From Paenibacillus sp. FJAT-26967 (GTDB lineage: Bacteria; Bacillota; Bacilli; Paenibacillales; NBRC-103111): a stretch of 64,000 nt of DNA. This document shows, piece after piece, positions 1 to 9,814 of this stretch (positions are counted from its first letter, which is position 1; each line of letters opens with the position of its first letter). Both the position numbers and the translations under genes were made by a program. Under the pieces are notes generated by a model. That model worked only from the letters and a program-made list of their open reading frames with translations, was not told the DNA's origin and did no database searches. The stretch spans positions 301,350 to 365,349 of the forward strand of contig NZ_LMXH01000002.1 of assembly GCF_001541095.1 (NCBI RefSeq), read 5' to 3'.

Positions 1-2
1 TG

Positions 3-527
3 CACAGCTTGCGCTCGCAAATCGGTATTGTCATGCAGGATACCTTTATCTTCTCCGGAACCATCCGCGATAATATCCGGTTCGGTAAACTGGAGGCGAC
101 AGACGAGGAAGTGGAGCAGGCTGCAAAAGCCGTACATGCCCATGACTTCATTATGAATCTGCCCTTCGGGTACGACACGGAAGTTCAGGAGCGGGGCAAT
201 GCCCTGTCTATGGGTCAGCGCCAGCTCATTTCTTTCGCGCGGGCTCTGCTTGCCGATCCGAGTATTCTGATCCTGGATGAAGCTACAGCGAGTATTGATA
301 CGGAGACGGAACTGCGCATTCAAGAAGCGCTTAAGACACTTCTGAAGGGCAGAACTTCGTTCATGGTCGCCCACCGTTTATCGACAATCCGGGGTGCCGA
401 TAAAATTATCGTACTCGATCACGGCCGAATCATGGAGTCTGGAGATCATGATGATCTGATGCGGCAGGAGGGGATCTATTACGGGCTAATTCAGGCCCAG
501 TATAAGTTTTTGCAAGAGGTCGGCTAG
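3..527 (+). CDS. ABC exporter, C-terminal ATPase part (5' truncated by window edge)
   Basis: The reading frame is open from the first complete codon, so the gene starts before the window. What remains is the second half of an ABC nucleotide-binding domain: Q-loop region (GIVMQDTFIFSGTIRDNI), signature LSMGQRQ, Walker B ILILDEATASID and H-loop VAHRLSTI. This arrangement, with 'TFIFSGTI' and 'EATASIDTETE', is typical of homodimeric or heterodimeric MsbA/BmrA-type exporters whose N-terminal half is six membrane helices. The substrate cannot be told. A terminator follows directly. Confidence 0.9.
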   Translation, partial: HSLRSQIGIVMQDTFIFSGTIRDNIRFGKLEATDEEVEQAAKAVHAHDFIMNLPFGYDTEVQERGNALSMGQRQLISFARALLADPSILILDEATASIDTETELRIQEALKTLLKGRTSFMVAHRLSTIRGADKIIVLDHGRIMESGDHDDLMRQEGIYYGLIQAQYKFLQEVG

Positions 528-544
528 CTTCTGAACCTTGAGTG

Positions 545-572
545 AAAGGAACTCCTGCGGGAGTTCCTTTTT
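545..572 (+). terminator. Rho-independent terminator after ABC exporter
   Basis: GGAACTCC and GGAGTTCC pair around a TGCG loop, the stem is extended by AAA/TTT, and a T run follows. It lies 18 bases after the stop. Confidence 0.9.
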
Positions 573-687
573 GCTGCGCGCTCACAGGCTGGGAAATGAT
601 GAAAAAAATGGCGATATCCCCTCTGGACAGACAGGTTCAGTCATGTTAGGGTGATTAATTGAAAGACACAGCGCGAGGAGGATTTTT

Positions 688-1827
688 TTGAAACAGCAGA
701 CACCAACGCCTCTTGGAAGAAAAATGAGGATTAATGAAATCGATATAGTCCGCGCTGTCGCGATCATAGCCGTCGTGCTGATTCATTCAACGCCTGAAGC
801 TGCAATGTATTCGTGGCAGGGGACGGTCGTTCCGGATGAAGGAAGCCTATCTCAAATCGTCATGTTTACGCTTAACCGATTGAGCCAATTTGCGGTGCCA
901 ATGTTTATTCTGATCAGCGGACTCGTTCTTTTCTACCGGTATTCGGGGAACTGGAGTTTCAAAACAGCTGTACAGTTTTACTACAAACGTTTGTGGAGTG
1001 TCGTTATTCCTTATTTGGTCTGGTCATTTATTTATTATATTTATAACCCTTGGCTCGCCGGTGTGCCCATGAACCTGAGCGCAGGCGATTTTCTGGAGAA
1101 AATAAAATGGGCGGATACGGGTTATCACTTGTATTTTATGATTATTATTTTCCAGTTCTATCTGCTGTTCCCGCTTCTAATGACATTCGTGCGTTACAAA
1201 TGGTTTCGTGTCTCCATGATCCCTCTGGGCCTGGTGATTCAGTTAGGGTTCTATTCCTATCATCACTGGTTCGCGGAAGTAGAACATACGGCTTCGCTGG
1301 CTCCCACTTATTTCGCTTACTTCATGGCAGGGGGGTTCCTGGGCCTATATTACAACACCTTCCGCAGTAAAATAAAATCGTTCACAGCAGCTGCATTTGT
1401 CGTTATGCTTATCTCAGGCGGCGCTAATATAGCGATGTACCTGCTGAACCGGTATCAAGGACAGATGTTCGAGAATACCTGGTATGTCGTCACGATGCTC
1501 GTCTATGCCATCTCAACCGCTGTAGTGCTGCTGGGGGCGGGTAATGTCCTGCTTAAGCGGCTGCCTCGTATTTCGGGCTGGCTGCTCCCTCTGGGTGCGT
1601 ATTCATTCGGGATTTACCTCGTTCATCCGGTTATCCTGTCTGCGTTTAAACACAAAATCAGCGCTCCGGGAAATATCCTGAGCTATAATCTATATGTTCT
1701 GGTCAGCTTCCTGACTGCGCTGCTCGGTTCTCTAATTGCCGCATTTCTGTACCGTAAGGCAGCCCAGAGCATCAAACGTTCCAAGCCTAAATCCGCCGCA
1801 GGCGGCCGGGTAACAGCCGGAGGCTGA
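688..1827 (+). CDS. Acyltransferase-3 family membrane protein
   Basis: 379 residues, about ten hydrophobic segments. The N-terminus carries the family mark, an 'EIDIVRAVAIIAVVLIHS' first helix with the conserved His, followed by the 'FAVPMFILISGLVLF' second helix, as in OafA/IcaC/WecH-type proteins that move acyl groups onto surface sugars. A TTG start at 688 is preferred because GAGGAG lies 7 bases upstream; an ATG at 724 is the alternative. It stands alone between two terminators, so the acceptor is unknown. Family assignment is firm, function is not. Confidence 0.85.
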   Translation: MKQQTPTPLGRKMRINEIDIVRAVAIIAVVLIHSTPEAAMYSWQGTVVPDEGSLSQIVMFTLNRLSQFAVPMFILISGLVLFYRYSGNWSFKTAVQFYYKRLWSVVIPYLVWSFIYYIYNPWLAGVPMNLSAGDFLEKIKWADTGYHLYFMIIIFQFYLLFPLLMTFVRYKWFRVSMIPLGLVIQLGFYSYHHWFAEVEHTASLAPTYFAYFMAGGFLGLYYNTFRSKIKSFTAAAFVVMLISGGANIAMYLLNRYQGQMFENTWYVVTMLVYAISTAVVLLGAGNVLLKRLPRISGWLLPLGAYSFGIYLVHPVILSAFKHKISAPGNILSYNLYVLVSFLTALLGSLIAAFLYRKAAQSIKRSKPKSAAGGRVTAGG

Positions 1828-1836
1828 ACGCATGAA

Positions 1837-1866
1837 GAAAACACGTCCCCTTAGGACGTGTTTTTT
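1837..1866 (+). terminator. Terminator after acyltransferase
   Basis: CACGTCC/GGACGTG stem extended by A/T pairs, followed by T6. With A-rich sequence on the other side it could also end transcripts of the minus-strand pseudogene at 1901-2228. Confidence 0.85.
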
Positions 1867-1900
1867 GCTAGACAAGGTCTTCGGTATCCGGTTTGCTACT

Positions 1901-2228
1901 CTATTTTGATCTTGAAGAGGATAGCGTACCCGGCTTCCGCAGCGCTTTGGGCCCTATTATACGAATCGTCTAATTGGTCCTTGGTTATGGTCCGGAATCC
2001 CCAGACCGCTTCAGGAGTTTCTGTTGTAATCAGGATAGGTTCTGTGGGTGAGCCCTCCGTCTTTAAGAGTGGCCGTCTGGAACGGTGGCTGGCTGGAGGG
2101 CTGTACGCTTACGATAGAGGGCGAATGAACACGTGAAGGAGAAGGAGAAGGAGTTGTGCAGGAAGAAATCAGTAGAGGGGCAAGGCAGCTATATAACAGA
2201 AGGATGGAGGTACTTATTCTGTATTCAT
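1901..2228 (-). pseudogene. Decayed small lipoprotein gene (two reading-frame breaks)
   Basis: Read on the minus strand, an ATG at 2228 behind GAGGG runs into a stop after four codons. The next frame then encodes a signal-peptide-like stretch ending in a lipobox (APLLISSC), a Thr/Pro/Ser linker (TTPSPSPS) and about 25 further residues. A second break near 2050-2060 moves to a frame giving 'EPILITTETPEAVWGFRT' and about 30 more residues, ending at a TAG at 1901-1903. The three pieces together read as one roughly 108-residue lipoprotein. The plus-strand reading frames here have no protein-like character. Pseudogene or sequencing error cannot be separated without reads. I do not recognise the family. 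Confidence 0.5.
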
Positions 2229-2264
2229 GTCAACCCTCATTTATCACCGGTTGATTTGATGTGT

Positions 2265-2290
2265 GTAAATTACCATATATGGGAATTTAC
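2265..2290. promoter_or_regulatory. 26-bp imperfect palindrome, operator-like
   Basis: Two 13-base arms, GTAAATTACCATA and TATGGGAATTTAC, match at 12 of 13 positions with no spacer. It lies between the decayed lipoprotein gene (minus) and the SGNH hydrolase promoter (plus). No T run follows, so it reads as a protein-binding dyad rather than a terminator. The binding protein is unknown. Confidence 0.45.
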
Positions 2291-2332
2291 ATCTGCGCCA
2301 GCAGAGTGTTTATCCTAGTACGGTTAAAAGAC

Positions 2333-2361
2333 TTTCAATAAACGAACGCTTGTTCTATAAT
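2333..2361 (+). promoter_or_regulatory. Promoter with LexA/SOS-like box in the spacer
   Basis: -35-like TTTCAA (2333-2338), a 17-base spacer and a perfect -10 TATAAT (2356-2361). The spacer contains CGAACGCTTGTTCT (2343-2356), which keeps the GAAC-N4-GTTC core of the Gram-positive LexA site (consensus CGAACRNRYGTTYC, two mismatches). It points at the SGNH hydrolase gene. Confidence 0.45.
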
Positions 2362-2459
2362 GAAAGTACTCTTCTTTCCTGCCGATTTGCAAAACGCTTT
2401 GTGAAAAGATACTCTTGAAAGTAAGTAAATCCAGTGTAAACAAGGGGGCCGCTCAGCGG

Positions 2460-3272
2460 ATGAAATCGCGAACGATATGGTGGACAGTCGGTACGACCGG
2501 TCTGATCTCGACCCTGGTCTTTGCCGGCGGTTTCGGATATGCAGTTAAAGATGTGCTGTTTCCTTCAGCCGTTCAGAATCCGATCGTCACAGCTCCGCAG
2601 GAAACTGCTGCACCAAGCGGGAGTATCGAGACGAAGGAGAAAGTGCAGCTGGTAACGCTTGGGGACTCGCTAACGGCTGGAACCGGCGACGGTACCGGAA
2701 AAGGCTACGTGGGACGATTCCGCGAGAAGCTTCAGACACAGCTCAATAAACCCGTATATGTGCTTAACAATCTGGCTATCCCCGGTGCAACGACGACGGC
2801 TTTGCTCAAGGAGTGGGATCAGAAGAAGACGACGGATGCGCTGAAGCAGGCGGATCTTATTTTGCTGACCATCGGGGGCAACGATATTTTTCAAGGCGGA
2901 ACGGGGATCTTTGACAATGCCACCCAGGAGTTTAACCCGGATGCCGCAGCCAAGCGTGTGGAACCAACTCTTGTGAATCTCAAAAAGATTCTAGCTGATA
3001 TTCACCAGGCTAACCCGGACGCTACGGTGATGTACATAGGCCTCTATCATCCCTTTCTTGATCTTGACGAGAAAAAAGCCGGTTCGCTCATTGTGCAGAA
3101 ATTTAACGATGCGGCCTTCGCGCTTACGAACCAATATCCGAACATGATTTTTGTTCCAACCTATGATTTGTTCGAGCGGAACCTGAATAAGTATCTGTTC
3201 ACAGACCATTTCCACCCCAATCAGGACGGATATGAACGGATTGCGGAGCGGATGGCGCAAATTTTAAAATAA
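2460..3272 (+). CDS. SGNH/GDSL-family hydrolase, membrane-anchored or secreted
   Basis: About 270 residues. A short basic N-terminus and one hydrophobic segment (TVGTTGLISTLVFAGGFGYA) precede an SGNH domain with all four blocks: Ser in LVTLGDSLTAG, Gly in NLAIPGATT, Asn in LTIGGND, and Asp/His in DHFHPNQDGY. This resembles the YpmR-like group of Bacilli, lipases or esterases acting at the cell surface. The ATG at 2460 has AAGGGGG 11 bases upstream; an in-frame TTG at 2415 without a good ribosome site would add 15 residues. The stop is 15 bases before the ABC ATPase start, suggesting one operon. Confidence 0.85.
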   Translation: MKSRTIWWTVGTTGLISTLVFAGGFGYAVKDVLFPSAVQNPIVTAPQETAAPSGSIETKEKVQLVTLGDSLTAGTGDGTGKGYVGRFREKLQTQLNKPVYVLNNLAIPGATTTALLKEWDQKKTTDALKQADLILLTIGGNDIFQGGTGIFDNATQEFNPDAAAKRVEPTLVNLKKILADIHQANPDATVMYIGLYHPFLDLDEKKAGSLIVQKFNDAAFALTNQYPNMIFVPTYDLFERNLNKYLFTDHFHPNQDGYERIAERMAQILK

Positions 3273-3287
3273 CGGGAGGGATTGGAT

Positions 3288-4277
3288 TTGGGGACCGGGC
3301 GGGAGACGATTTTATCTGTCAAGAACGTGAAGAAAAATATCCGCGGGAAAGAAATTATCAAAGGCATCTCTTTTGACGTATACAGCGGTGAAATTTTCGG
3401 TTTCCTCGGACCTAACGGCTCCGGCAAAACCACCACGATTCGCATGCTCGTGGATCTGATCAAGCCGACGGCGGGCGAGATTACCATCTGCGGATATGAT
3501 GTGCAGCGTGATCATGACGAGGCAATGCGTTATGTGGGGTGTATTGTTGAGAATCCGGAATTGTACGGGTATCTGACGGGGTGGGAGAACCTCGAGCATT
3601 TTGCAAGAATGCTCCCTGATGCAGGCGAAGACCGCATCCGGGAGGTGGTGGAGCTGGTCGGGATGGATGCGCGCATCCATGACAAGGTCAAGACCTACTC
3701 GCTCGGGATGAGGCAGCGCCTGGGCATCGCTCAAGCGCTGCTGGCCAGGCCTAAGCTGCTTATTCTCGACGAGCCGACCAACGGACTCGATCCCCAGGGA
3801 ATCAAGGAAATGCGCGCGTTCATCCGCAAGCTGGCCAAAGGCGGGCTCAGCCTCTTCGTGTCGAGCCATCTACTGAGCGAGATTCAGCAGCTGTGCGATC
3901 GTGTCGCGATCATCAGCAAGGGACAGGTGATCTCGGTCGGTGAAGTGAACGAGCTGCTTGTCCAGTCCGGCAGCAAGGTGCTTTGGACCGTAGAGCCGGC
4001 AGAGCAGGCGGAGGCATGGATGCGGGCCCGGCAGGATATAACGGTTCTCGGGTACCAAGAAACGCTCACGTCGGAGGAGGACGAGCCTGTGGGGATGAGC
4101 CCTGGCGGGAGGGCCGGCCGAGCGGGTACGATTGTTACGCAGCTAGGCGATGAAGCGATCCCCGGGATCAATCGGGATTTGGTCGATGCAGGAATTCGTG
4201 TCTACGCTATCGAAATGAAACATCCGACCTTGGAAGATCTGTTCCTGAGTCTGACGGAGGGTGAGAAAATTGGGTAA
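3288..4277 (+). CDS. ABC transporter ATP-binding protein (ABC-2 type)
   Basis: About 329 residues. Walker A GPNGSGKTT, signature YSLGMRQRL, Walker B LLILDEPTNGLDP and H-loop SSH are all present. The C-terminal 100 residues are the variable extension found in drug or lantibiotic exporter ATPases of the CcmA/BcrA kind. The TTG at 3288 lies 7 bases after GGGAGGG; the in-frame TTG at 3282 is too close to it. It overlaps the next gene, its permease. Confidence 0.9.
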   Translation: MGTGRETILSVKNVKKNIRGKEIIKGISFDVYSGEIFGFLGPNGSGKTTTIRMLVDLIKPTAGEITICGYDVQRDHDEAMRYVGCIVENPELYGYLTGWENLEHFARMLPDAGEDRIREVVELVGMDARIHDKVKTYSLGMRQRLGIAQALLARPKLLILDEPTNGLDPQGIKEMRAFIRKLAKGGLSLFVSSHLLSEIQQLCDRVAIISKGQVISVGEVNELLVQSGSKVLWTVEPAEQAEAWMRARQDITVLGYQETLTSEEDEPVGMSPGGRAGRAGTIVTQLGDEAIPGINRDLVDAGIRVYAIEMKHPTLEDLFLSLTEGEKIG

Positions 4278-5262
4278 TATGACGGCGCTCGTCCAAAACG
4301 AAAGCATCAAAATGATCAAAAAAAGGCGGTTCCTGGTCGTCATCCTCATTCTTGTCGCACTTATTCCGATGTTTACTTATGCACAAATGCGTGTTTCCCA
4401 GAATACGCTTAAGCAGTTTGGAACGACGGACTGGAAAGCGCAGGAGAGGCAGAAGATCGTAGATTTCCAGCGGAGTCTGGGGTCTGCACGCGTACCGGAG
4501 GAATGGAAAGAGTTCAGGCGGGCACAAATAAAAATATCCCAATATTATCTCGATCATAATATTAATCCGCAGTCTCCGAATGGGGTAACATTCACGCGCG
4601 AGTTCCTGAACAACTCGATTTCTCTGTTCATTCCGTTAATCATTATGGTGGTCGCTGCGGACATCATGTCGTCGGAACATTCGACAGGGACGATTAAATT
4701 ATTGTTGACAAGACCGGTAAAGCGATGGAAAATCCTAATGAGCAAGTTGATCACGCTTATCCTGTTTGTTTCCTTGATTGTTTTGTCCACCGCAGCGCTC
4801 TGTTATCTCATATCCGGACTGATTTTCGGGTATGGGGGATGGAATCTTCCGGTCTTTACCGGCTTCAAAGCCAGCGGCGGAGAAGTTGATTTGAGCGGCG
4901 TTCATGCAATCAGCCAATGGAAATATTTGTTGATGCAAACCGGCCTTGTCTGGTTTGTAGGGATTGTGGTTGCGATGCTTTCCTTGATGTTTTCTGTACT
5001 TGTCCGTTCAACGGCAGCAGGTATGGGCATCATGCTGGCCGTTTTAATTTCGGGCAATATTCTGACGAATATGGTATCATCCTGGGAAACTGCCAAATAC
5101 TTGTTTATGGTGAATCTGAAGCTCACGGATTACATGACGGGGGCATTGCCGCCGATCAAAGGAATGAGCCTTGGCTTCTCGCTGACGGTTCTATCCGTAT
5201 GGACTTTGGTATCGCTTATTATTTCGTTCGGGGTATTCACCCGTAAAGATATTTTAAATTAA
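4270..5262 (+). CDS. ABC-2 type permease
   Basis: About 330 residues with one N-terminal helix, an extracellular loop of roughly 90 residues, then five further helices: the usual ABC-2 half-transporter permease. Start choice: TTG 4270 is 9 bases after GGAGG; GTG 4261 touches the ribosome site and ATG 4279 is also in frame. The start lies inside the end of the ATPase gene, implying translational coupling. Substrate unknown. Confidence 0.85.
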   Translation: MGNMTALVQNESIKMIKKRRFLVVILILVALIPMFTYAQMRVSQNTLKQFGTTDWKAQERQKIVDFQRSLGSARVPEEWKEFRRAQIKISQYYLDHNINPQSPNGVTFTREFLNNSISLFIPLIIMVVAADIMSSEHSTGTIKLLLTRPVKRWKILMSKLITLILFVSLIVLSTAALCYLISGLIFGYGGWNLPVFTGFKASGGEVDLSGVHAISQWKYLLMQTGLVWFVGIVVAMLSLMFSVLVRSTAAGMGIMLAVLISGNILTNMVSSWETAKYLFMVNLKLTDYMTGALPPIKGMSLGFSLTVLSVWTLVSLIISFGVFTRKDILN

Positions 5263-5316
5263 CAGGATACGTATGGACCCAACCGGGAATGGAAAAGGAA
5301 AGAAGGAGGCTCTTCG

Positions 5317-7290
5317 ATGACCGAGCAGCTAGAGATCATGACGAATCAATCCAAACAGACGTCGGATTACGATGCGGACGCGATTCAGGTACTGGAGGGG
5401 CTGACTGCCGTCAGGAAAAGACCTGGCATGTACATCGGCAGCACCAGCTCTTCAGGGCTGCATCATCTGGTTTGGGAAATCGTCGATAATGCGGTCGATG
5501 AACACCTCGCGAAACATGGTTCCAAAATTGAAGTGATTCTCCATAAAGACGGAGCGGTCACGGTTCAGGACAATGGACGCGGTATTCCTACCGGCATGCA
5601 CAAGATGGGCATTCCGACACCGCAGGTTGTATTTACGATTCTGCACGCCGGCGGCAAGTTCGGCGGTGGAGGCTACAAGAAATCGGGGGGACTTCACGGA
5701 GTAGGGGCATCGGTTACGAATGCTCTGTCAGAATGGCTGGAAGTTATGATTTTCCGCGACGGCAAAATACATAAACAGCGCTTCGAGTACTGGATTGACG
5801 AGAAGGGCATCGAACATGTAGGGGAGCCGACAACGGGTCTTGAAGTGACGGGTACAACGAACAAAACGGGCACCCGTGTTACGTTCAAGCCTGACCGGAG
5901 AGTTTTCCAGAATGGAATATCGATTAGTTACGATACGCTTTCGGAGCGTCTGCAGGAAATTGCTTTCCTGAATTCGGGGCTGGAAGTGCTTGTGAAGGAC
6001 GAAAGAACCGATGCATCCCAGACGTTCAAATACGACGGCGGCGCGAGTGAGTTCGTGAAGTTTCTCAATGAGAATAAGACCGTGCTCCACGATGTCGTTC
6101 ATTTTGCGGCGGAAAGAGACGATATTGAAGTCGAGGTGGCATTGCAGTACAACGATGGCTATACGGAGACGCTGGCATCGTTCGTCAACTCGATTCCGAC
6201 ACGCGGCGGCGGTACCCATGAGACAGGGTTTAAGACTGCTTATACGCGCGCAATGAACGAATATGCCCGTAAAACGGCAATTTTGAAGGAAAAAGACAAG
6301 AATCTGGACGGAACGGATCTTCGTGAAGGCATGATGGCGGTCATTAACATCAAGATGAGCGAAGTGGAGTTCGTCGGGCAGACCAAGGACCAGCTCGGCA
6401 GCGCATCTGCAAGAAGTGCCGTGGATGCCATCGTGACAGAGAAAATGGCAGTCTTCCTGGAGGAGAATCCCCAGATCGCACAGATGATGCTGAAGAAAGC
6501 CGTCCAGTCGGCCAGAGCCCGCGAAGCCGCGCGCAAAGCCCGCGAGGAAGTGCGCAGCGGCAAGAAAGGCCGTAGTGAAAGTTCGAATCTTGGCGGGAAG
6601 CTGACGCCGGCACAGTCCAAAGACTACGCGCGCAACGAGCTTTTTATCGTGGAGGGAGACTCCGCAGGCGGCTCGGCTAAGCAGGGACGGGATTCGAAAC
6701 ATCAAGCGATTCTGCCGCTCAAAGGCAAGCCGATGAATCCGGAGAAAGCCAAGCTGGCGGATATTTTGAAAAACGACGAATACAAGGCGATCATCGCGAC
6801 GATCGGGGCGGGTGTAGGCTCGGAATTTGCCGTGGATGAGAGCAATTACGGCAAGATTATCATTATGACGGATGCGGATACGGACGGGGCGCACATTCAA
6901 GTGCTGCTGCTGACGTTCTTCTACCGTTACATGAAGCCTTTGATCGACAACGGGAAAATCTATATTGCACAGCCGCCGCTTTTTAAAGTGACCAAAAAAT
7001 CCAATAAGAAGAACACGGTGCACTATGCGTGGACAGAAGATCAGCTTCAGGCACTGAATAAAGAATTGGGTAAAGGACTGGAACTTCAGCGCTACAAAGG
7101 TCTAGGCGAGATGAATCCGGATCAGCTATGGGAAACGACAATGGACCCGGAGACACGTACGCTGCTTAAGGTGCAGATCGAAGATGCGGCCAAAGCGGAG
7201 CGCAGGGTATCGACGCTGATGGGTGACAAGGTGGACCCGCGGAAGCGCTGGATTATCGAGAATGTGGACTTTACCGAATATGAAGAGTGA
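5317..7290 (+). CDS. parE: DNA topoisomerase IV subunit B
   Basis: 657 residues, full length for Firmicute ParE. GHKL ATPase motifs: E-IVDNAVDE, DNGRGIP and GGLHGVGASV. The TOPRIM domain has EGDSAGGSAKQGRD and the Mg-binding DADTDGAH. 'LPLKGKPMNPEKAKL' and the absence of a GyrB-type insertion point to ParE rather than GyrB, and parC directly downstream agrees. ATG at 5317 follows AGGAGG. Acts with ParC to unlink daughter chromosomes; quinolone and aminocoumarin target. Confidence 0.95.
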   Translation: MTEQLEIMTNQSKQTSDYDADAIQVLEGLTAVRKRPGMYIGSTSSSGLHHLVWEIVDNAVDEHLAKHGSKIEVILHKDGAVTVQDNGRGIPTGMHKMGIPTPQVVFTILHAGGKFGGGGYKKSGGLHGVGASVTNALSEWLEVMIFRDGKIHKQRFEYWIDEKGIEHVGEPTTGLEVTGTTNKTGTRVTFKPDRRVFQNGISISYDTLSERLQEIAFLNSGLEVLVKDERTDASQTFKYDGGASEFVKFLNENKTVLHDVVHFAAERDDIEVEVALQYNDGYTETLASFVNSIPTRGGGTHETGFKTAYTRAMNEYARKTAILKEKDKNLDGTDLREGMMAVINIKMSEVEFVGQTKDQLGSASARSAVDAIVTEKMAVFLEENPQIAQMMLKKAVQSARAREAARKAREEVRSGKKGRSESSNLGGKLTPAQSKDYARNELFIVEGDSAGGSAKQGRDSKHQAILPLKGKPMNPEKAKLADILKNDEYKAIIATIGAGVGSEFAVDESNYGKIIIMTDADTDGAHIQVLLLTFFYRYMKPLIDNGKIYIAQPPLFKVTKKSNKKNTVHYAWTEDQLQALNKELGKGLELQRYKGLGEMNPDQLWETTMDPETRTLLKVQIEDAAKAERRVSTLMGDKVDPRKRWIIENVDFTEYEE

Positions 7291-7315
7291 CCTGAACGGT
7301 TAGAGGTGAACCAAG

Positions 7316-9757
7316 TTGAGCAGTTTGGAACAGTTTTTACCAGCATTTCTCGAAGAGGTGGTCGGGGACAGATTCGGCCGCTATTCCAAGTATATTATTC
7401 AAGACCGGGCGATTCCCGACGTGCGTGACGGCCTGAAACCTGTACAGCGCCGGATTCTGTACGCGATGTACGATGCAGGGAATACGCCGGACAAGACGTA
7501 CCGCAAGTCAGCCAAAACCGTCGGTGACGTCATGGGTAATTACCATCCTCACGGGGATTCCTCGATTTACGAGGGAATGGTCCGGATGACCCAGCCGTGG
7601 AAGATGGGCCATATGCTCGTTGACGGACACGGCAACTGGGGTTCGATTGACGATGACCCTGCGGCAGCTATGCGTTATACGGAAGCCAGACTGTCGCAGA
7701 TCGCAATGGAGCTGCTGCGCGATATTGAGAAGCGTACGGTGGCTTTCAAGGATAACTTCGACAATACGACCAAAGAACCGGTCGTATTGCCTGCACGTTA
7801 TCCGAACTTGCTCGTCAACGGAGTCAGCGGAATATCGTCGGGCTTTGCCACAGAAATTCCGCCGCATAACCTCCGCGAGGTTATCGATGCCTGTGTGGCG
7901 CTGATGGATTCGCCGGAACTGGACGTTGAGGATCTGATGAAGTACATGAAAGGGCCTGATTTCCCGACCGGCGGCATCATCATGGGGGAAGAAGGAATAC
8001 GCGATGCTTACCGCACCGGTAAAGGCCGTATTTATCTCCGCTCCAAGACCGCCATTGAGGATCTTAAAGCCGGCCGCCAGCAAATCGTGGTGACGGAGAT
8101 TCCTTATCAGGTTGTCAAATCCCGCCTTGTTACGGCGATTGAGAATATCCGGTTGGAGAAGAAGGTCGAGGGAATCGCGGAAGTTCGCGACGAAAGCGGC
8201 CGTCTGGGCCTCAGAATCGTCGTAGAACTCAAAAAAGAAGCAGACGCCCAGGGCATTCTCGCTTATTTATTGAAAAAAACGGATTTGCAGGTGACATACA
8301 ACTTCAACATGGTCGCCATTGTAAACAAGACCCCGAAACAATTGGGCGTCAAAGACATGCTGTCCGCTTACATTGAGCACCAGAAAGAGGTCGTCACCTT
8401 CCGTTCCCAGTATGATCTGGAGAGAGCGGAAGACCGCGCGCATGTTCTGGAAGGGCTTGTGAAGGCTCTCAACATTCTAGATGAAGTGATTGCGACGATC
8501 AAGGCTTCCAAGAACCGTCTGGATGCCCAGAAAAATCTCGTGACGAGTTTCGGCTTTACGGAGCGTCAGGCAGATGCCATTCTAGTCTTGCAATTGTACC
8601 GTCTGACGAACCTTGAAATAACGACGCTGGATAAAGAACTCAAAGATGTGATGAAAACCGTAGCTTATTTAAGGGGCATTCTCGGCAGCGCCAAGAAGCT
8701 CATGGGCGTCATTAAAGAAGAGATGAACGAAATCCGCAGCAAGTTCGGAATCGACCGCCGTTGTGAGATTCAGAACGAAGTGGAAGAAATTAAAGTGAAT
8801 CTCGAAGTGATGGTGACACCGGAAGATGTCCTGGTGACGTTGTCCAATGACGGGTATATCAAACGCACAAGCATGCTTTCCTTTACTCGTTCGGGCGGGG
8901 ATCTTAACAGTACCGGCCTGAAGGAAGGCGACTATTTGCGCCATGTTAAGGAAATTAACACCATTGAGAGCATGCTTATTTTTACAAATAAAGGCCAGTA
9001 TTTCCTGCTTCCGGTCCATCAAATTCCCGAGTACAAGTGGAAAGAAAACGGAACCGCTATCGTGAATGTAATTCCGATCGCCAAAGAAGACCGGATTGTA
9101 AATGTAATTCCGGTTAAGCATTTTGATGAGGAAGGCAAATCATTAGTCTTCGTCACCCGCAAAGGTCAGATTAAAAGAACGGACTTGAAGGAATACAGCA
9201 CGAACCGGTCCGGCGGACTGGTAGCGGCCAAAGTCGGTGCTGGGGACGAAATCCTGCATGTCCAGCTGAGTGACGGCACGAAGGATATTTTGCTGGTAAC
9301 CAAGCAGGGAATGAGCATACGTTTCCGTGAAGAGGAAATTAATTCAATGGGGCGTGCAGCTGCCGGAGTGAGAGGGCTGCAACTTCGTGACGGAGATGAA
9401 GTCATCGGTGCGGACTGGGTTTATGGTGACGAGGGAGAAGTGCTTGTGATCTCGGATCTGGGTTATGCCAAACGTACCCTGCTGGTCGATTATCCTCAGC
9501 AAGGACGCGGGGGAAAAGGAATTGTGACGTTTGAATTTAAGGAAGGCAAACGGGTAAGATCCAACGGGAGCGAACTTGTCGGAATGTTCTTCGTGAAGCA
9601 GGATTATGAAATCATTGCTTACGACAGCCGTGGGGAGAAAACCGTATTCTTGACTAATCAGGCACCGCTTGATGACCGGAAATCGGTCGGTAAACAACTG
9701 GTTCCGGTCTCCAAAGGCGACACGATTCCTGTGATTCTCCGCAGTCCGCAGTCCTGA
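7316..9757 (+). CDS. parC: DNA topoisomerase IV subunit A
   Basis: 813 residues. The N-terminal breakage-reunion domain has [18 protein letters not shown], the quinolone-pocket region [17 protein letters not shown], and the catalytic Tyr in [12 protein letters not shown]. The C-terminal part is a degenerate beta-pinwheel with repeated 'G..KR' type blades. A TTG start at 7316 is preceded by AGAGGTGA. It is 25 bases after parE and surely co-transcribed with it. No GyrA-box of the GyrA type was noticed, in line with ParC. Confidence 0.95.
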   Translation: MSSLEQFLPAFLEEVVGDRFGRYSKYIIQDRAIPDVRDGLKPVQRRILYAMYDAGNTPDKTYRKSAKTVGDVMGNYHPHGDSSIYEGMVRMTQPWKMGHMLVDGHGNWGSIDDDPAAAMRYTEARLSQIAMELLRDIEKRTVAFKDNFDNTTKEPVVLPARYPNLLVNGVSGISSGFATEIPPHNLREVIDACVALMDSPELDVEDLMKYMKGPDFPTGGIIMGEEGIRDAYRTGKGRIYLRSKTAIEDLKAGRQQIVVTEIPYQVVKSRLVTAIENIRLEKKVEGIAEVRDESGRLGLRIVVELKKEADAQGILAYLLKKTDLQVTYNFNMVAIVNKTPKQLGVKDMLSAYIEHQKEVVTFRSQYDLERAEDRAHVLEGLVKALNILDEVIATIKASKNRLDAQKNLVTSFGFTERQADAILVLQLYRLTNLEITTLDKELKDVMKTVAYLRGILGSAKKLMGVIKEEMNEIRSKFGIDRRCEIQNEVEEIKVNLEVMVTPEDVLVTLSNDGYIKRTSMLSFTRSGGDLNSTGLKEGDYLRHVKEINTIESMLIFTNKGQYFLLPVHQIPEYKWKENGTAIVNVIPIAKEDRIVNVIPVKHFDEEGKSLVFVTRKGQIKRTDLKEYSTNRSGGLVAAKVGAGDEILHVQLSDGTKDILLVTKQGMSIRFREEEINSMGRAAAGVRGLQLRDGDEVIGADWVYGDEGEVLVISDLGYAKRTLLVDYPQQGRGGKGIVTFEFKEGKRVRSNGSELVGMFFVKQDYEIIAYDSRGEKTVFLTNQAPLDDRKSVGKQLVPVSKGDTIPVILRSPQS

Positions 9758-9783
9758 TGTCCTGATCGGGAGGAAGATCCGGC

Positions 9784-9806
9784 AGGGGCTTAGCGCCCCT
9801 TAGTTT
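9784..9806 (+). terminator. Weak hairpin after parC
   Basis: AGGGGC/GCCCCT around a TTAGC loop, followed by only a short T-containing tail. The stronger terminator is at 9947-9974. Confidence 0.4.
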
Positions 9807-9814
9807 AACCGGAT

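Noticed and set aside
1858..2318. Plus-strand frames after the acyltransferase
   Set aside because: They start in or near a terminator, lack ribosome sites and are not protein-like; the minus strand explains the region better.
5728..7023. Long open frame on the minus strand across parE
   Set aside because: It is the antisense shadow of parE: Cys/His/Arg-rich, without a ribosome site or recognisable domain.
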